Positions 51,131 to 62,924 of a stretch of 64,000 nucleotides of DNA are shown piece by piece. Both the position numbers and the translations under genes were made by a program. The stretch's first letter is position 1, and every line of letters begins with the position of its first letter. The notes under the pieces are model-generated. The model was given only the letters and a program-made list of their open reading frames with translations, made no database searches and was not told where the DNA came from. The stretch comes from Agelaius tricolor (taxonomy: Eukaryota > Chordata > Aves > Passeriformes > Icteridae): positions 24,650,744-24,714,743 of the forward strand of contig JALJCS010000004.1 in NCBI GenBank assembly GCA_023055355.1, read 5' to 3'.

Positions 51131-52060
51131 AGTCACAGAATGGGTCAGGTTGGAAGGGACCACATGGGGTCATCTGGTTCAACATCCCTGCTCAAGCAGG
51201 GTCATCCCAGAGCAGATGGCACAGGATTGTGTCCAGACAGTTCTTGAATATCCCTCATGAGGGAGACTCTATGACCTCTCTGGGCAATTTGTTCCAGTGC
51301 TTGATCACTGCACGTTACAGAATCTCTTCCTCATGTTCAGGTGGAACTTCCTGTGCATCAGTTTGTGCCTATTGACTCTTGTACTATTGCTTGGCATGAC
51401 CAAGCAGAGCCTGGATCCATCATCTGACACCCTCCCTTTGGATACTTGTTAACAATGAGGTCCCTCACAGTCATCTCTTCTCAAGGCTGAGCAGACTCAA
51501 TTCTCTCAGCCTTTCCATCTAAAAGAGGTTCCCTCATCATTTTTGTCACCCTGTGCTGGACTTTCTCCATGTGTCTTTTGTCCTGAGGTGCCCAGAACTG
51601 GACACAGCACTCCAGATGTGCCTCACCAGGGCTGAGTAGAGGGGCAGGATCACCTCCCCCAGCCTGCTGGCACTGCTCTTCCCAGTGCACCCCAGGACAC
51701 CATTGCCCTTCCTGGCCACCAGGACACACTGCTGCTCATGGACAGCTTGCTGTCCACCAGGAACCCCGGGCCCTTCTCCTCAGAGCTGCTTCCCAGCAGA
51801 TCAGACCCCAGCCTGTGCTGGTGCCTGGGGTTCTTCCTCCCCAGGTGCAGGACCCTGCATTTGCCTTTGTTGAATTTCAGGCAGTTCTTCTCTGCCCCTC
51901 TCTCCAGCCTCTGAAGGGCAGCACGGCCCTCTGGGGTATCGGCCTCTGCTCCCAGCTCTGTGTCATCAGTGAACTCTCTGAGGGGGCACCTGCCCCTTCA
52001 TCCAAGGCACTGATGGGGAAGTTAAATAATATTGCATCCAATATAGACTACTGGTAGACA
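51131..52060 (-). mobile_element. CR1 LINE fragment, about 930 bp, antisense to MLLT3
   Basis: Begins (3' end of the element) with AGTCACAGAATGGGTCAGGT and TGGAAGGGACCACATGGGG. It continues through TGGACACAGCACTCCAGATG, CCTGGCCACCAGGACACAC and CAGGTGCAGGACCCTGCATT to GTTAAATAATATTGCATCC. It is the longest CR1 here and lies only about 180 bp beyond the exon donor at 50951. The frame VQHRVTKM...AERIESAQP on the minus strand is a corrupted ORF2 C-terminus. Same subfamily as 44288-44790, in opposite orientation. Confidence 0.96.
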
Positions 52061-53266
52061 GTATTTAGTAGATAACTCTTTGAAATTAAAATTGCCTTAT
52101 TGAAAAAGAGAAGTATAATATAATTATTGAGAAGAATTACTAGCCCTGCTAAAGAGTGGACAGACTTTAACTAACGCTTAAAGAGCCACTTAAACTTGAG
52201 GAAATTACACCAGTCTTGATTATGTTGATTATCCAATGAAGGAATTGTTCTATTTTAGTATTACATTGTACTATTTAGTACTACAAATCTTTATCATTGG
52301 TTCCGGTTTTGATCTTTCAAAACAGTCTTTTTTTAATCTTGCATCCTTTATCTGTTAAAAAACATTATTTTAGACTGCATGTGAGTATTTATATTCAACT
52401 CATTATATATACTCATTATATTCAACATTACCAGACTCAAGCCAAATCTAGTGCCATTCTGCAAAACTTATGCTATTGTGATACCTTACATCCTAAGTAG
52501 TTGCTGCACTTCTTGTGAGTCTCTCACATAGCAAATACAGAGGTTTTCTTTAATTGTACATAACGGGGTCTGCATTACTAATAACTAGTACAGATAAAAA
52601 GAACTGGATTTGTGTGAAATTAAAGAGCAAAATCTTGCCAAGTTTAATGCACACTACCTTAATATACAAAGTTATTCAGGTTCCCTTTATATGTCATGTG
52701 CCTTGGAGCTGTTATGGTACTTAACACGATTCAAAGATACCTGTGTTTGTTTTATATTATCAAGATTATAATGAAATTACTATTTTAATCAAGTCAAAAT
52801 TATATCTTTACTATGTTGAATACTTTGTAAAAGACTAAAAGAGAAAGAAAATAGAAATGCATTTTGAAAGACTTTTTCTGAAACCTTGATCACCTAAAAT
52901 TTCTTTTGGGGTTAGCTATGTGTGTCTTTAAGTGTGTATTGTTTTATCTTTCACAGAAAGCCCTGTTAAGGTGTGAGGTGTGGGTAATTCTGTTCAGGCA
53001 CTTTGGAAGTTTTAGGTTTTGAATAGGTAATTCTGATATGTTCCCTGTATCAATCTGTAAGAGCAGGTCTTGATTTATCATGTTTGCTGTTGAAAATGAA
53101 ACAAAACTGGCTCAGTGAGTTGATCAGACTTTTTTGTATGCCTTTTAGCCCTTTTACTATTAGGGAAACTGTTTTGATTCATTCAGAAAATATAACGAAA
53201 ATCAGCCCAGTCTCTTCATCCCACAGACAAAGTAGAAGACAGTGAGTCAATCATTGAGCATCTCTA

Positions 53267-53300
53267 CAGAAAAAGCTTCCTGCCAGAGAAAGCTTCCTGC
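53267..53300. repeat. 17-bp tandem duplication, one mismatch
   Basis: CAGAAAAAGCTTCCTGC is followed directly by CAGAGAAAGCTTCCTGC. Confidence 0.95.
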
Positions 53301-54382
53301 CCAGTACTTCTCTTTTTGTTTTCCACTAGACTTGTGGCTGCTTTTTCTGACTGTGGAGACAAGAAGTCTCTGGTGTTCCCCAGCAGAAGTTGTGGCTTAG
53401 GCTGAGATCAAGAGGGCAGCAGTGATTACAACTTGCCTTACCCTCAAGCAACATGTGGAATTAGGAAGTTTGCAAACATCCCTCACCCCTTGTTGGTCTC
53501 ATGTAATACAACGAGGAACAGTTGGACTGTGAGTCAGTCAGTCTGTCACACAGCTGCAGCAGCATGTGCTTCCCTGGGCTGGGTGCAATACAAAGGAAGA
53601 GTGGCACAAAAACTGAGCAGGCAAATTACTACTTTGTCCAGGCTCAGCTGCTCTTTCCCCCCTAAGCAGTTCACAGGTACTCCAATACAGAAAAGGAAGA
53701 CATGGACAGAAGGAGGAAGGAGAGACATACCGTCATCATTTATTAAAGGTAGACAGCTGCTGAATTTCTGATTCAGAAAATACCCTCATGGATAGAGAAA
53801 GGAAGGGTACAGGAAAGTACCTGGGCCACAGAGGATCCTGTTCTAGGACTAAACAGAAATTGGTGGAAAATTTAATATATATATTTCGCCATTATAGAAA
53901 AATATTCCAAGCTTTAAAGAGTTATGGAAATTACAACCAAGCCCTCCTCCCAAATTCAGCAACAGCAGGCTATGGTTGTTAGTCATTGAAACAAAGTCCT
54001 TAAGAATGGTTTTAGGTCAAAGACTCCTACTCTGGAAAATGCAGTTCATATAGGATAAGGCTCATAAACTGCAGCACATTCTATCTCCCCCATTTTGAAA
54101 TAATGGCAGTGCAGTGGTACTGATGGTCATTTGTGTAGTAAGTCTGCTTTTTATTCACTGGTTATGTTCACCTGACTTTCCAGAAAATTGTTTGAAGACT
54201 ACTGTTCATGAATTATTACAACTTGGCTTTTATGGCAAAGCTGCTGGTACCAACATGTTGCCTATAGCAACATTGCTGTTTTCTAAGCAGATCAGGGAAT
54301 AAATTGCTTCAATTTTTTTCTGCACAAAATCATGTTAATATTTCTAACAACAAGAAGTATCATCCATGTTTGCCTTTGAAAA

Positions 54383-54418
54383 TGATGTCATTTATTTCTA
54401 TGATGTCATTTATTTCTA
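54383..54418. repeat. Perfect 18-bp tandem duplication
   Basis: TGATGTCATTTATTTCTA occurs twice in succession. Confidence 0.95.
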
Positions 54419-54764
54419 CGAACTCTCAGAACTGTGAAAAAAGTTCATCTGGGGAACTGCTTTCTTTTGTCTTCAGAAACAGATAGCTTCAGGTCTCCTT
54501 TTATTGTTTCTGCTCTAAGTCTAGAGATGGGACAGATTAGGGTGTCTCTTGGCTGAGTGTTTGAAACCTCTGAGTTAACTTTCAAAATAACTGAGATTTC
54601 TATGTTTTCTGTTCTTCCCATACTTGGAATCCTATCTCAAAATTCAGCATGGTTAATGTGAATTTCTAAAGCATCTGTCACTGAACAGAACATGTATTTT
54701 AATTTCATGCAGTGTTGGATATGTGCTAAGGTTTTGCTGTATCTCTTCGTTCCCTTCCCTCATG

Positions 54765-54823
54765 GTTTTTTCAAGTTGAATTTTTTTTTACTGAAAGTTT
54801 TTTCAAGTTGAATTTTTTTTTTA
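54765..54823. repeat. Direct repeat, 32-bp period
   Basis: GTTTTTTCAAGTTGAATTT plus a T-run occurs at 54765 and again at 54797, separated by ACTGAAA. Confidence 0.9.
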
Positions 54824-55759
54824 TTCTTTCCTAAGGCTTGATTTGGTGATTTCCATTGCACATCAGGACCTTTGGAGGAAGGGCTGCTTGATAGTATCTT
54901 AAAAAAGCACTTAGTGCATATACAGCTTCTAGTAGGGACTGTGTAAGTGTGTAACACAAAATGGACTTAGTTTGTATTACAAGATAGAAGATACTGAAGT
55001 CTGTTTGATGCAGCCACTTTCCTTTCTCAGCTGAGGCTTTCCCAGGGCACTAGAGCACTGGTAATTTCTCCTGAGATAAATCTGCCTTTTGTGTTTTTTC
55101 TCTTTCTGTATTGGTACAGGGAACATTCAATTTCATTTTTTCACTGCCATGGCAGAGAATTTTAATTGCTTGAAAGTTCTGGTGAAACTTGAAATCTATC
55201 TGTCCCCACTTGTTCAAGACAATGAAGTTTCTTTAAGAAATGAGCAGACCCTGTAAGTAGGAGATCAAATGTAGTTGGTTGCAGCAGATTCATAATTCCC
55301 CCTTTCTATAACTTGCGAAGAAATCAGTTGTTTGGCTGCTGTGGAGAAATTTGTGTTCAAAACTTACTCCACTATGTTCAGTACTCTCTAGGGCTCAGAA
55401 ATGTGATTGTGTTTTTGACTGAGTTACCTTGTGTCAGCTGAACCATGATACTTGCCTATGTACCTATCTGTAGCCTGGGCCAAACATGACTTAACAGTGT
55501 CAAGCAAGCCTTGTCAGGGTTTCATGAAATTCATTCATTTTACCTTGTGTTATCATGGGCTAATAGGAGCTTCTCTGATTTACTGTAGCTCAGCTGACAT
55601 TTGGTAAATTATGTAATTTGGTAAGACCTTGTGTGTCTGAGAACACAGAGAATGATTTAAAATTATTTAATTTTAATTGACAGTCTTTATGTAGCCTTTG
55701 TTTTCAACTTAGTTAGTTTTGGTGCTAGATGTTTCTATCTGGTTATTTTCAACCCTCAG

Positions 55760-55903
55760 GAAGAACCTAAGAAAGTTCGATTTGACTATGACTTATTCCT
55801 GCACCTTGAAGGCCACCCACCTGTAAATCACCTCCGCTGTGAAAAGCTCACATTCAACAACCCGACAGAGGAATTCAGAAGAAAGCTGCTAAAGGCAGGA
55901 GGG
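55760..55903 (+). CDS. MLLT3: MLLT3 (AF9) internal coding exon, C-terminal part of YEATS domain (probably exon 4)
   Basis: Continues the YEATS domain in frame from the exon at 50869-50951. Seen: acceptor CAACCCTCAG, then 48 codons without a stop, starting [13 protein letters not shown], passing through [14 protein letters not shown] and ending RRKLLKAGG, with consensus donor GGG|GTGAGT. The aspartate of YDLF is D103 of human AF9, which contacts H3 Arg8. The reading [13 protein letters not shown] separates AF9 from ENL (recalled as CFTYDLFLNLEGN). Against the human protein from memory I see only conservative changes (EEPKK for EEPRK, PTEEF for PTEDF). The length of 144 nt keeps phase 0 at both ends, so skipping it would delete 48 residues without a frameshift but would destroy the fold. 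The next exon, expected to carry the poly-serine tract, is beyond the window. Confidence 0.97.
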
Positions 55904-55935
55904 GTGAGTCCTGCACCCATGTCAAAAGCCATCAC

Positions 55936-55941
55936 AATAAA
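55936..55941 (+). terminator. MLLT3: Candidate intronic poly(A) signal after the second YEATS exon
   Basis: AATAAA lies 33 nt beyond the exon end and is followed by GT-rich sequence (GATGTTGCTGCTTGTTGCTG). If the donor at 55904 were not used, translation would continue in frame for 21 codons to a TGA at 55967-55969. U1 binding at the consensus donor would normally suppress such a site. Candidate only. Confidence 0.3.
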
Positions 55942-56394
55942 GATGTTGCTGCTTGTTGCTGGTGCATGATTAGTACAATGAGAAAGATTGACCTAACAGT
56001 GAAATTAAGTGAAGTGTTTTTGTGATTAATTTCATACACAAGCTTGGTACATGTCTTAAAGTGGAACGGGTAAACAAATGAGCATGTGCATTCCTTAAAA
56101 ACATCATAGTGTGATGGAAGTAATAAGAAAATAAAACATCTTTCATTGAAAGAGGTTCTATAGTTCTATATTAAGCAAAATGAATTTAGTAGTTATAAGG
56201 TAGAACAAGTCAAAACTCTTAACTATAAACAAACATTCTTAAATCTATGTAACATGTTGCACAGTCTGAATCAGAAAAATGTACTGACTTCTTTATGTGT
56301 TGCCAGAATTAAGTGATGTGAAAAAGCCAAAAGGAAATTTGCCCATTTGGAAGGATGAGAGAGCCCAAAAGGCCAAACCTTTAGGTTTACGCTT

Positions 56395-57205
56395 TGTCTG
56401 TGAAACTGTTCTGTGTTTCACACAATGACAGCGTCATTCATTCTGTCAGGGACAATGGGAGGCTCAGCCATGAGGTCTGCTCAGGACTTGACCCCTCCTT
56501 GCTGGGTGTGAAACTCTCCCTGGGCTCAGCTCTGCTGCTATGGGCCCAAGCCTTTCATGTGTCAGGCTGGGCTGCTGCCTCTTGCCTCCTTCCACACACC
56601 ACTGTGAAGAGCCTGTGTCTCCTCTGTTCCCTCTGATCAGTGCCACGCTGATGGGAGGGAATGGAGGAGCTCAAGCCCTCCTTGGATGCCCCTGAAGCCA
56701 TCCCTCCTTCCACCTGAGCCAGCCCTAGGCCTGTAGCTGCTTCTCACTGCAGTGTCCAGCCCCATGGTCTCAGTTACCTCCTCTTACCTCCCACTATTTT
56801 GTTGGTGGTGTTTGTGTTAAGAGATCCAAACTGTGTGTAGATAGGATCTGACAAAAACCCAAGCAGAGGATATAGTTCTGAGCCTCCCCTGGCTCCCAGG
56901 GCTGTGACCACCTCACAGGAATTGGGACACTGATGGCCATTGTTGTTGCCCAGGCACCTTGTTGCTGCCTGGGCCCTGGCTCAGCTCATGGCCTGCCCAG
57001 GCTGTGTTACAGCTCGAGCCTCCTGGCTGCAGGGCTCTGCCTTGTTGGGGCAGTTATTGCTATTGGGCATTTGTCCTCATTCTATTTCATGAGGCTACTG
57101 TTAGCCTATTCTTCCAGACTGCCTGGGTCCCTTCTGCAAGCCCTGCTTGCTGTGAAGTTTCAGATGCTTCACTTCCCAGTTGACTGTTATTTGCAGACTG
57201 CATGA
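56395..57205. other. GC-rich, CpG-poor block of unknown origin
   Basis: About 800 bp of clearly higher GC than the flanks, rich in CCTCC, CTGGG and GCCCAGG words but with very few CpG. That argues against a CpG-island promoter and for an old, methylated and decayed inserted element such as an LTR or another retroelement. Open frames at 56394-56636 (+) and 56933-57205 (+) look hydrophobic only because of the leucine- and cysteine-rich translation of such sequence. No MLLT3 exon matches. Family not identified. Confidence 0.45.
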
Positions 57206-57209
57206 GTGT

Positions 57210-60200
57210 ATTTTGCTTCCTTTACCAAGTCACTGATAGAGATGTTGAGAAAGCCTTCATGCTGCGAAATTTTAAGTGTAATGCCAGTGCCTATCTTTAT
57301 TTTGAACCAGCCTGGTTCTGGGCTGGAGGTAAGAGGGAGCTAGTGTGAGAATCTTCAGTCTGCTGAAGAGAATCTTTGAAAACAAAGCAAAAACAAGTAG
57401 CATGTATAGTCTGAAAGACCCTGTTGGCCTCCTAAAGAACAGAACTGTTACAGCTATAGTTACATTTACATAGAAGCATGTGCAGTGTTTTCTGTTTGCA
57501 TTTATAAGGTGCAAGAGTCTTTTTAATGTTTTTGCAAATAAAACATCGAGATTGCATTCTGGAAAACTTCATGAGCCATTGCTTTAATATTTGTTAACAA
57601 CAGACTGGATAAGATTGATAAATTTTAAGCACAAGTGTAAGAAATTTAAGTAATGCCAGCAGAGAATTTGGAGTTGAGGAGTAATAGTTAAAAAGGTTAA
57701 AATAGGAAGCTTCCTTTTTATTGGTAGTTTTCTGAACCTTTTAATTTTAGGTTTCTTGAGTTAACAAAAGCAAGAACGTTGCCTAAGTGTCAACAACAAA
57801 ATGTGGCATGTTTTGATCAAATTCTTTCCCTTAATATAGGGAATGACCAGTATGGTCATTCTTAAAATACATATCTTCATTGCTTTTTGTCTTCTGGATG
57901 CTTCAGACTGCATGGCTTTTTCTTTTTCTCCATCCCTCCAATTTCATTCTAAGAAATTAATACCTTCTCATTAAGTGATCAGTTTTCTGCATCCCTCTGC
58001 AGACTTTCTGACCTGGAAGTTTATCTGGTCAGCTTGACAGAAATAATGTAATAGCATTCTGTCTGTCTTGTCCCTAAAAGTTTCTCTGAAGGGCTTACAT
58101 CTCCTGGTGTTGAAAAGCCCATTATGCTTTATGAAATACTGTAAACAATATTTTTGAATACTTTTGAAACTTTTTTGAATCCTGTAGAAACCCTGAAAAG
58201 CTGACTTTCCCTTCGAAGTGTGTGAGTTCAGTCTGTTGTCTGTTCTACAGAGAGCGTTAACTCATTTGTAATTTCCATGCTTTAGGCTGAGAAAAGCATT
58301 TACAGGGTAGTCAAGTATGAGATAGGTTTTGCACTTACAGATAAGTCCAGACAATTAATACTTCTAGCTTGTGGCTACATTCAAGAAAAAAATAACAGTA
58401 ACAGGTTGCTGAATTTTGATAGGCAAGGAATCTGGCAAAATTAAGCTCATGTCCTTCAAAATGAATGAGATGCCATATTAATGTAAAACACTGAGTGGTA
58501 GCATTGAGTAAAATCCTTTAACATGGCGGACTTTTGCTTACATGCTTTTAAATAATGGTCTAAATTGCTTAATTTCTATGCACCTTGAAACCCAGATCTG
58601 ATTCCTTTTTGTCCATTTTTACATGGGCTGACTGATGTGAACTACAAAACATGATTATTTCTTATTTGCATAAACATATGCATATTACAAATAGTAATAT
58701 TTTAGAGGGAGAGGTGTAGGCTCACCTGGTACCTGCGTGCTGCTATATTCAGTGTAGTATTACCTCTGTGTTTGTCTTTTGCTGCAGATTCCTTGAATTA
58801 TCTCTTGGATGCTCCTAACTCCCCCTTTCTGTTACACATGTACCTTGTGGCCTCCAAAATGTGAACTAGTCCAGCTTATTTGCTACAGCCACTGTTCTTC
58901 TGTCTTTCAGGCTAAGAAAGTTTTGTTACCCTTCTCCATCCTTCCGGTCCAGTAAGGTCTGACTGGCTATCCTGTAGCTCACTGAGAGAGTAAGAGTAAC
59001 ACTGGGATACCACAAGTGATTAAAAAGTCAGAACTCAACTGCAGTACAGCTTGGCCACTGTCGCACTTGAGTTAGGCGAGCAGGACATTTAGGGTAGCAC
59101 TAATCGTGTAGATTAGTTCTGTGGAATATTTGCATCTTAGCATTTTATTTGATATCACCAGAATTGAAGCATAAATGTGCAGTCAGTCTTTATTATTGGG
59201 AGTTCGCCAACTTGCTGACTTCTTTTCCAAGAGGTAGTTACATTTTCAGGCCTTAGAAGAAAGATTTGATTTGGCTTCAGAGATTCTCTGATCAGGAACG
59301 TAAATAAAAACCTTTGGTTCCGTCTTAGGCTATATCAAATTGGCAAAGTTTTCCACCTTCAAAGATACAGTTTTTACAGTGAACTTCACTCAGCCCCTTG
59401 AAAAGATTTAGTTATGCTCAAATCCATCTCCACTATTCACCTGTTTTCAGTTGGCTTATTCTTGTAATTAAAAAAAGAAATAAAACATTTTCAAAATTAC
59501 ACTGGACAATTTCAATGGAACCATACATTGCTTAGGTTCTATACCTTTGTGTATATATATGTTCTGAATGACATTCCTTTTACAAAGGTTTGCTGTGCAA
59601 ATGATGCCAGTGAGAATTTTCTGTACCATTTACTCAGTGTAGTGCCTCATCATCCGTAGCTACCAGGTATACATGTGTACCTATTTGGATTAGCAACCTG
59701 TTGCTTGAAATCCCCAAGGATACCCTGGATACAGGTGACTACTTTTAGTTGATCTGTGTCTTACCAAGCAAGTCATCAAGCTACTGGAAGTGGAAGAACT
59801 GTATGCATGCAGTCTCCTACACAGTTCATCCTCTAGGCACAGCATGTAATTATGCCTGAGCAGGTACAGTAGGATTAAAGTTCCGATCATGTAAACACCA
59901 ATAAGTGTTGACCATTGTGTCGTTGTTCCTTTCTAGATTTTTCAGTCACCTTTTGTGATCAATTTCAGCCTTAAAATAGGAGAGACCCTGACGAAAAAGA
60001 GTTGGCACAGGGATTGCTGCATATGGATTTCAGAAGAAAACTGACCCTGGGGAATTTTAGTGATTGAGAAAAACCTTAAAATTTGAAGTAGATTTTGAGT
60101 GCTGAATCCCATGGAAAACACAAATAGAGTCTGATTCCATTTATGTATTTTATATTGTCAGTAGCATTGGTTCTATTGCTTTTTTGGCTCACATGTTTTT

Positions 60201-62180
60201 CAATTGCAAGAAAAAATTGAAAATTACACCTAGTCTGTTTAGTGAGCTAGTAAAAATAAATTAATTTTGAAGATGCTGAATGATAGCTGCCTAACATTGT
60301 AGAATTAAATTTTCCCACTGGAAGAAAATATTTGCTCAGGCATCACTTGTTTGAATAGGATGTTACAAATAACTTAATTTCAATTCTTGCAGGAAAAAGT
60401 AGTGAAAATATTTTCAGTCTACATTAAGATAGCAGTTTGATACTGACCTCTCTCTCATAGTTGCAAATGCATAAACAAAAATATTTGTATTGTTTTGCAA
60501 GTTTCATTGGAAGTTAAAAATTTCTGCCTTTTTGGCAGGAGACTCAAAATTAGTTGCTTAATCCAGGAGTATCTAGACAAAGTTTAATAGCTGGCTTTTC
60601 TTTCCTTAAAGGAAAAGACTTTTCTCTGCCCCTTAGAGAGCAGTTATCACTGTGGGCAAACATAGTAAAATTCGCTGCTTTATTACAAATGCAAAAGGCT
60701 GTTAATGGTTTGAGATTTCATGCTTAAAGGATGCAAGAAGTAGGTCACTTTTAGAGTAGAAATTAGTCTATTTAGCAACAGATGAGTCCTTTCTATCAAA
60801 TTGTTGCTTTCTATAAAATTTGTTAGGAAATGTAAGTGCATGGCTTCTGTAATAAGACAATTCTTTTCTTAAAGACAGTTAATCTTTTAATGAGTGAGAG
60901 AGACAAAGACTTACTCTGAGAGGGATGCAATTTTTAGAGAAAATTATCAAGGTAAAAATGTAGGTTTTGCCAAAACCCACTGCATTCTGTTGTTTGAGGG
61001 TTTTTTGTATCTTTGTGGTTTTATGATTTAATGTTTGAGAAATGTCTTTTCAGTCAGTTGAGATGTCTGCATAGTGCCAGTTTTAAAACCTATGTTCATA
61101 ATCCGTGTAATGAAGATGAAATTGTGGGGATTTCCCTCTTTTCTCCATCCTCCCTATTTCCTGGCAAATTCCACTGTATCAGTTGGAATAGTTGGCTTCT
61201 ACCCAGAACCAGCCTCAGGTATAATGCTGCTCTAAGGAAGCGATTATCTTTAATCTTGTGCTTTTTATATTTAAATAATTGAATTTTCTTGAACTGCATA
61301 TTACTTTACTTTCAAGCGAAGTAAAATTTAAAAAATTTTTAAAATATTTGTTTAATTATAAATTATAGTTGTTCAGGATGACTGTATTGTTTAGCTTATT
61401 ATTTATATTTTGGAACTTCACCCTTAATGGGACTTGTATTACTGCTAGGTTTTTTCTTAGCAGTGTGTTATCCTCTGGAATTTCAAAATATAGGTCCGCA
61501 TACCCATGTTGCACAGCTCATGCTGGGGTCCATACTGTTTTTTCATCATCATGAGTTTAGCTATTAGTGTTGCAGTGGTCATTTAAAATCATTACTACTT
61601 GCCCCCCATATTTCAGATGTACTCTTTAATGTTGAAAGAAGTGATGTGTAGGAACCTGTTCATCACTGTAAAATGATACAGGGTGTGGCAACTCAGAGCC
61701 AAAGAGGTCCAGTTGTCTGCTACTGATGCATGATGAGTATAATTCATGATGAATGCTGCAGAAATGTTGTAGTAAAGATTCATTTTTCCTAGAATTCTAA
61801 CAGGTATCTTGTAGCTTTTACTGAAAATGCTTTTGGAATTTTTCTGCAGCATACTGTCGTAAAACTCGCTGCCTGTTCTGAATATGCTGTACAAAGGTGT
61901 TCTTTGATGAGCAGCTCAGTAAATGAATCTGCAACAGGTAGCTTGGTGTGGATCTGATTATTGCAGTTTTATTGATGGCCTCCTTTCATTCAGGAAAATG
62001 AAAAACTAGGAGACACACAACAGATTCTTGATAGTGGCTCATTCACCTGCAGGAGCTCTAATGTGGATGAATAAGGAAATTGTGTTGGTCTGGACCTGTG
62101 CTAGCTCACACAGTTCCTGACTGAGTAAATATATATGGGTGGTGGTAGATCTGTGACTCCTATGTGTCAGGGTTGGCACA
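57210..62180. other. Intronic stretch without genes
   Basis: About 5 kb of AT-rich intron, including an especially AT-rich patch at 61310-61375. No mobile element, RNA gene or exon was recognised. Confidence 0.6.
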
Positions 62181-62920
62181 ATCATAGAATAGTTTCAGTT
62201 GGAAGGAACCTTTACAGGTTATCTAGTGGGCAGGGACATCTCCAACTCGATCACGCTGCTCAGAGCCCAATCCACCTGACCATCAATATTCCCAGGGATG
62301 GGGTGTCCACTACATCTCAGTGCAGTGTGTTCCAGTGGTTCACCACCCTCATTATAAAAAATGTCATTGTTATAGCTAGTCTAAATTTACCCTATTTAAG
62401 TTTCCAACTACTCTTCCTTGTCCTGTTGCAACAGGCCCTGCTAAAAAGTTGTCCTCCAGTTCTCATGTAGCTAGGTACTGAAAGGCTGCTATGAACTCTT
62501 CCCAGAGCTTCTCTTCTCCAAGCTGAACAGCGCCAGCTCTTTCAGCCTGTCCTCATGGGAAGGGTGCTTCATTCCTCTAACCATGTTAGTGTCCCTCCTC
62601 TGGACATGCTCCATCAGTTCCATGTCCTTCCTGTGCTGGGACCCCAGAGCTGGATGCAGGGTTCCAGGTGGGCTCTCACCAGAGCAGAGGGGCAGAATCC
62701 CCTCCCTGGCCCTGCTGCCCACGCTGCTTTGGATGCAGCCCAGGACACGTTTGGCTCTCTGGTCTGGGAGTGCTCATGGCTGGGTCATGTCCAGCCTCCC
62801 ATGCACCAGCACCCCCAAGTCCTTCTCCCCAGGGCTGCTCTGCATCTCCGTCTGTTTGTCCCGCAGCCTCGACTGGTGCTAGAGGTTGCCTTGGCCCAGG
62901 TGCAGCACCTTGCAATTCTG
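62181..62920 (-). mobile_element. CR1 LINE fragment, about 740 bp, antisense
   Basis: Opens with the CR1 3' end ATCATAGAATAGTTTCAGTT then GGAAGGAACC. It continues through CTTCTCTTCTCCAAGCTGAA, TGTCCTTCCTGTGCTGGGAC and CCAGCCTCCCATGCACCAG to CCAGGTGCAGCACCTTGCA. On the minus strand the frame at 62489-62722 contains MEHVQRRDTNMVRGMKH and LKELALFSLEKR, the diverged C-terminal end of CR1 ORF2. Subfamily differs from the 44288/51131 copies. Confidence 0.95.
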
Positions 62921-62924
62921 TGCA

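Larger units (their letters stand above)
52065..55740. other. Intronic stretch without genes
   Basis: AT-rich sequence between the antisense CR1 and the second YEATS exon. The 112-codon open frame at 53433-53771 shows no recognisable domain and is read as chance. No mobile element was recognised. Confidence 0.6.
50952..55759 (+). other. MLLT3: MLLT3 complete intron between the two YEATS exons (probably intron 3)
   Basis: GT at 50952 and AG at 55758-55759 bound a 4.8-kb phase-0 intron. It carries one large antisense CR1 near its 5' end (51131-52060). The remaining 3.7 kb is unremarkable AT-rich sequence with a few microduplications (53267-53300, 54383-54418, 54765-54823). No other gene is seen. 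Confidence 0.93.

Noticed and set aside
56933..57205. Hydrophobic 90-codon open frame resembling a membrane protein
   Set aside because: Leucine, alanine and cysteine richness follows from CTG/GCC-rich sequence in the GC-rich block; no signal peptide plus domain pattern and no splice context.
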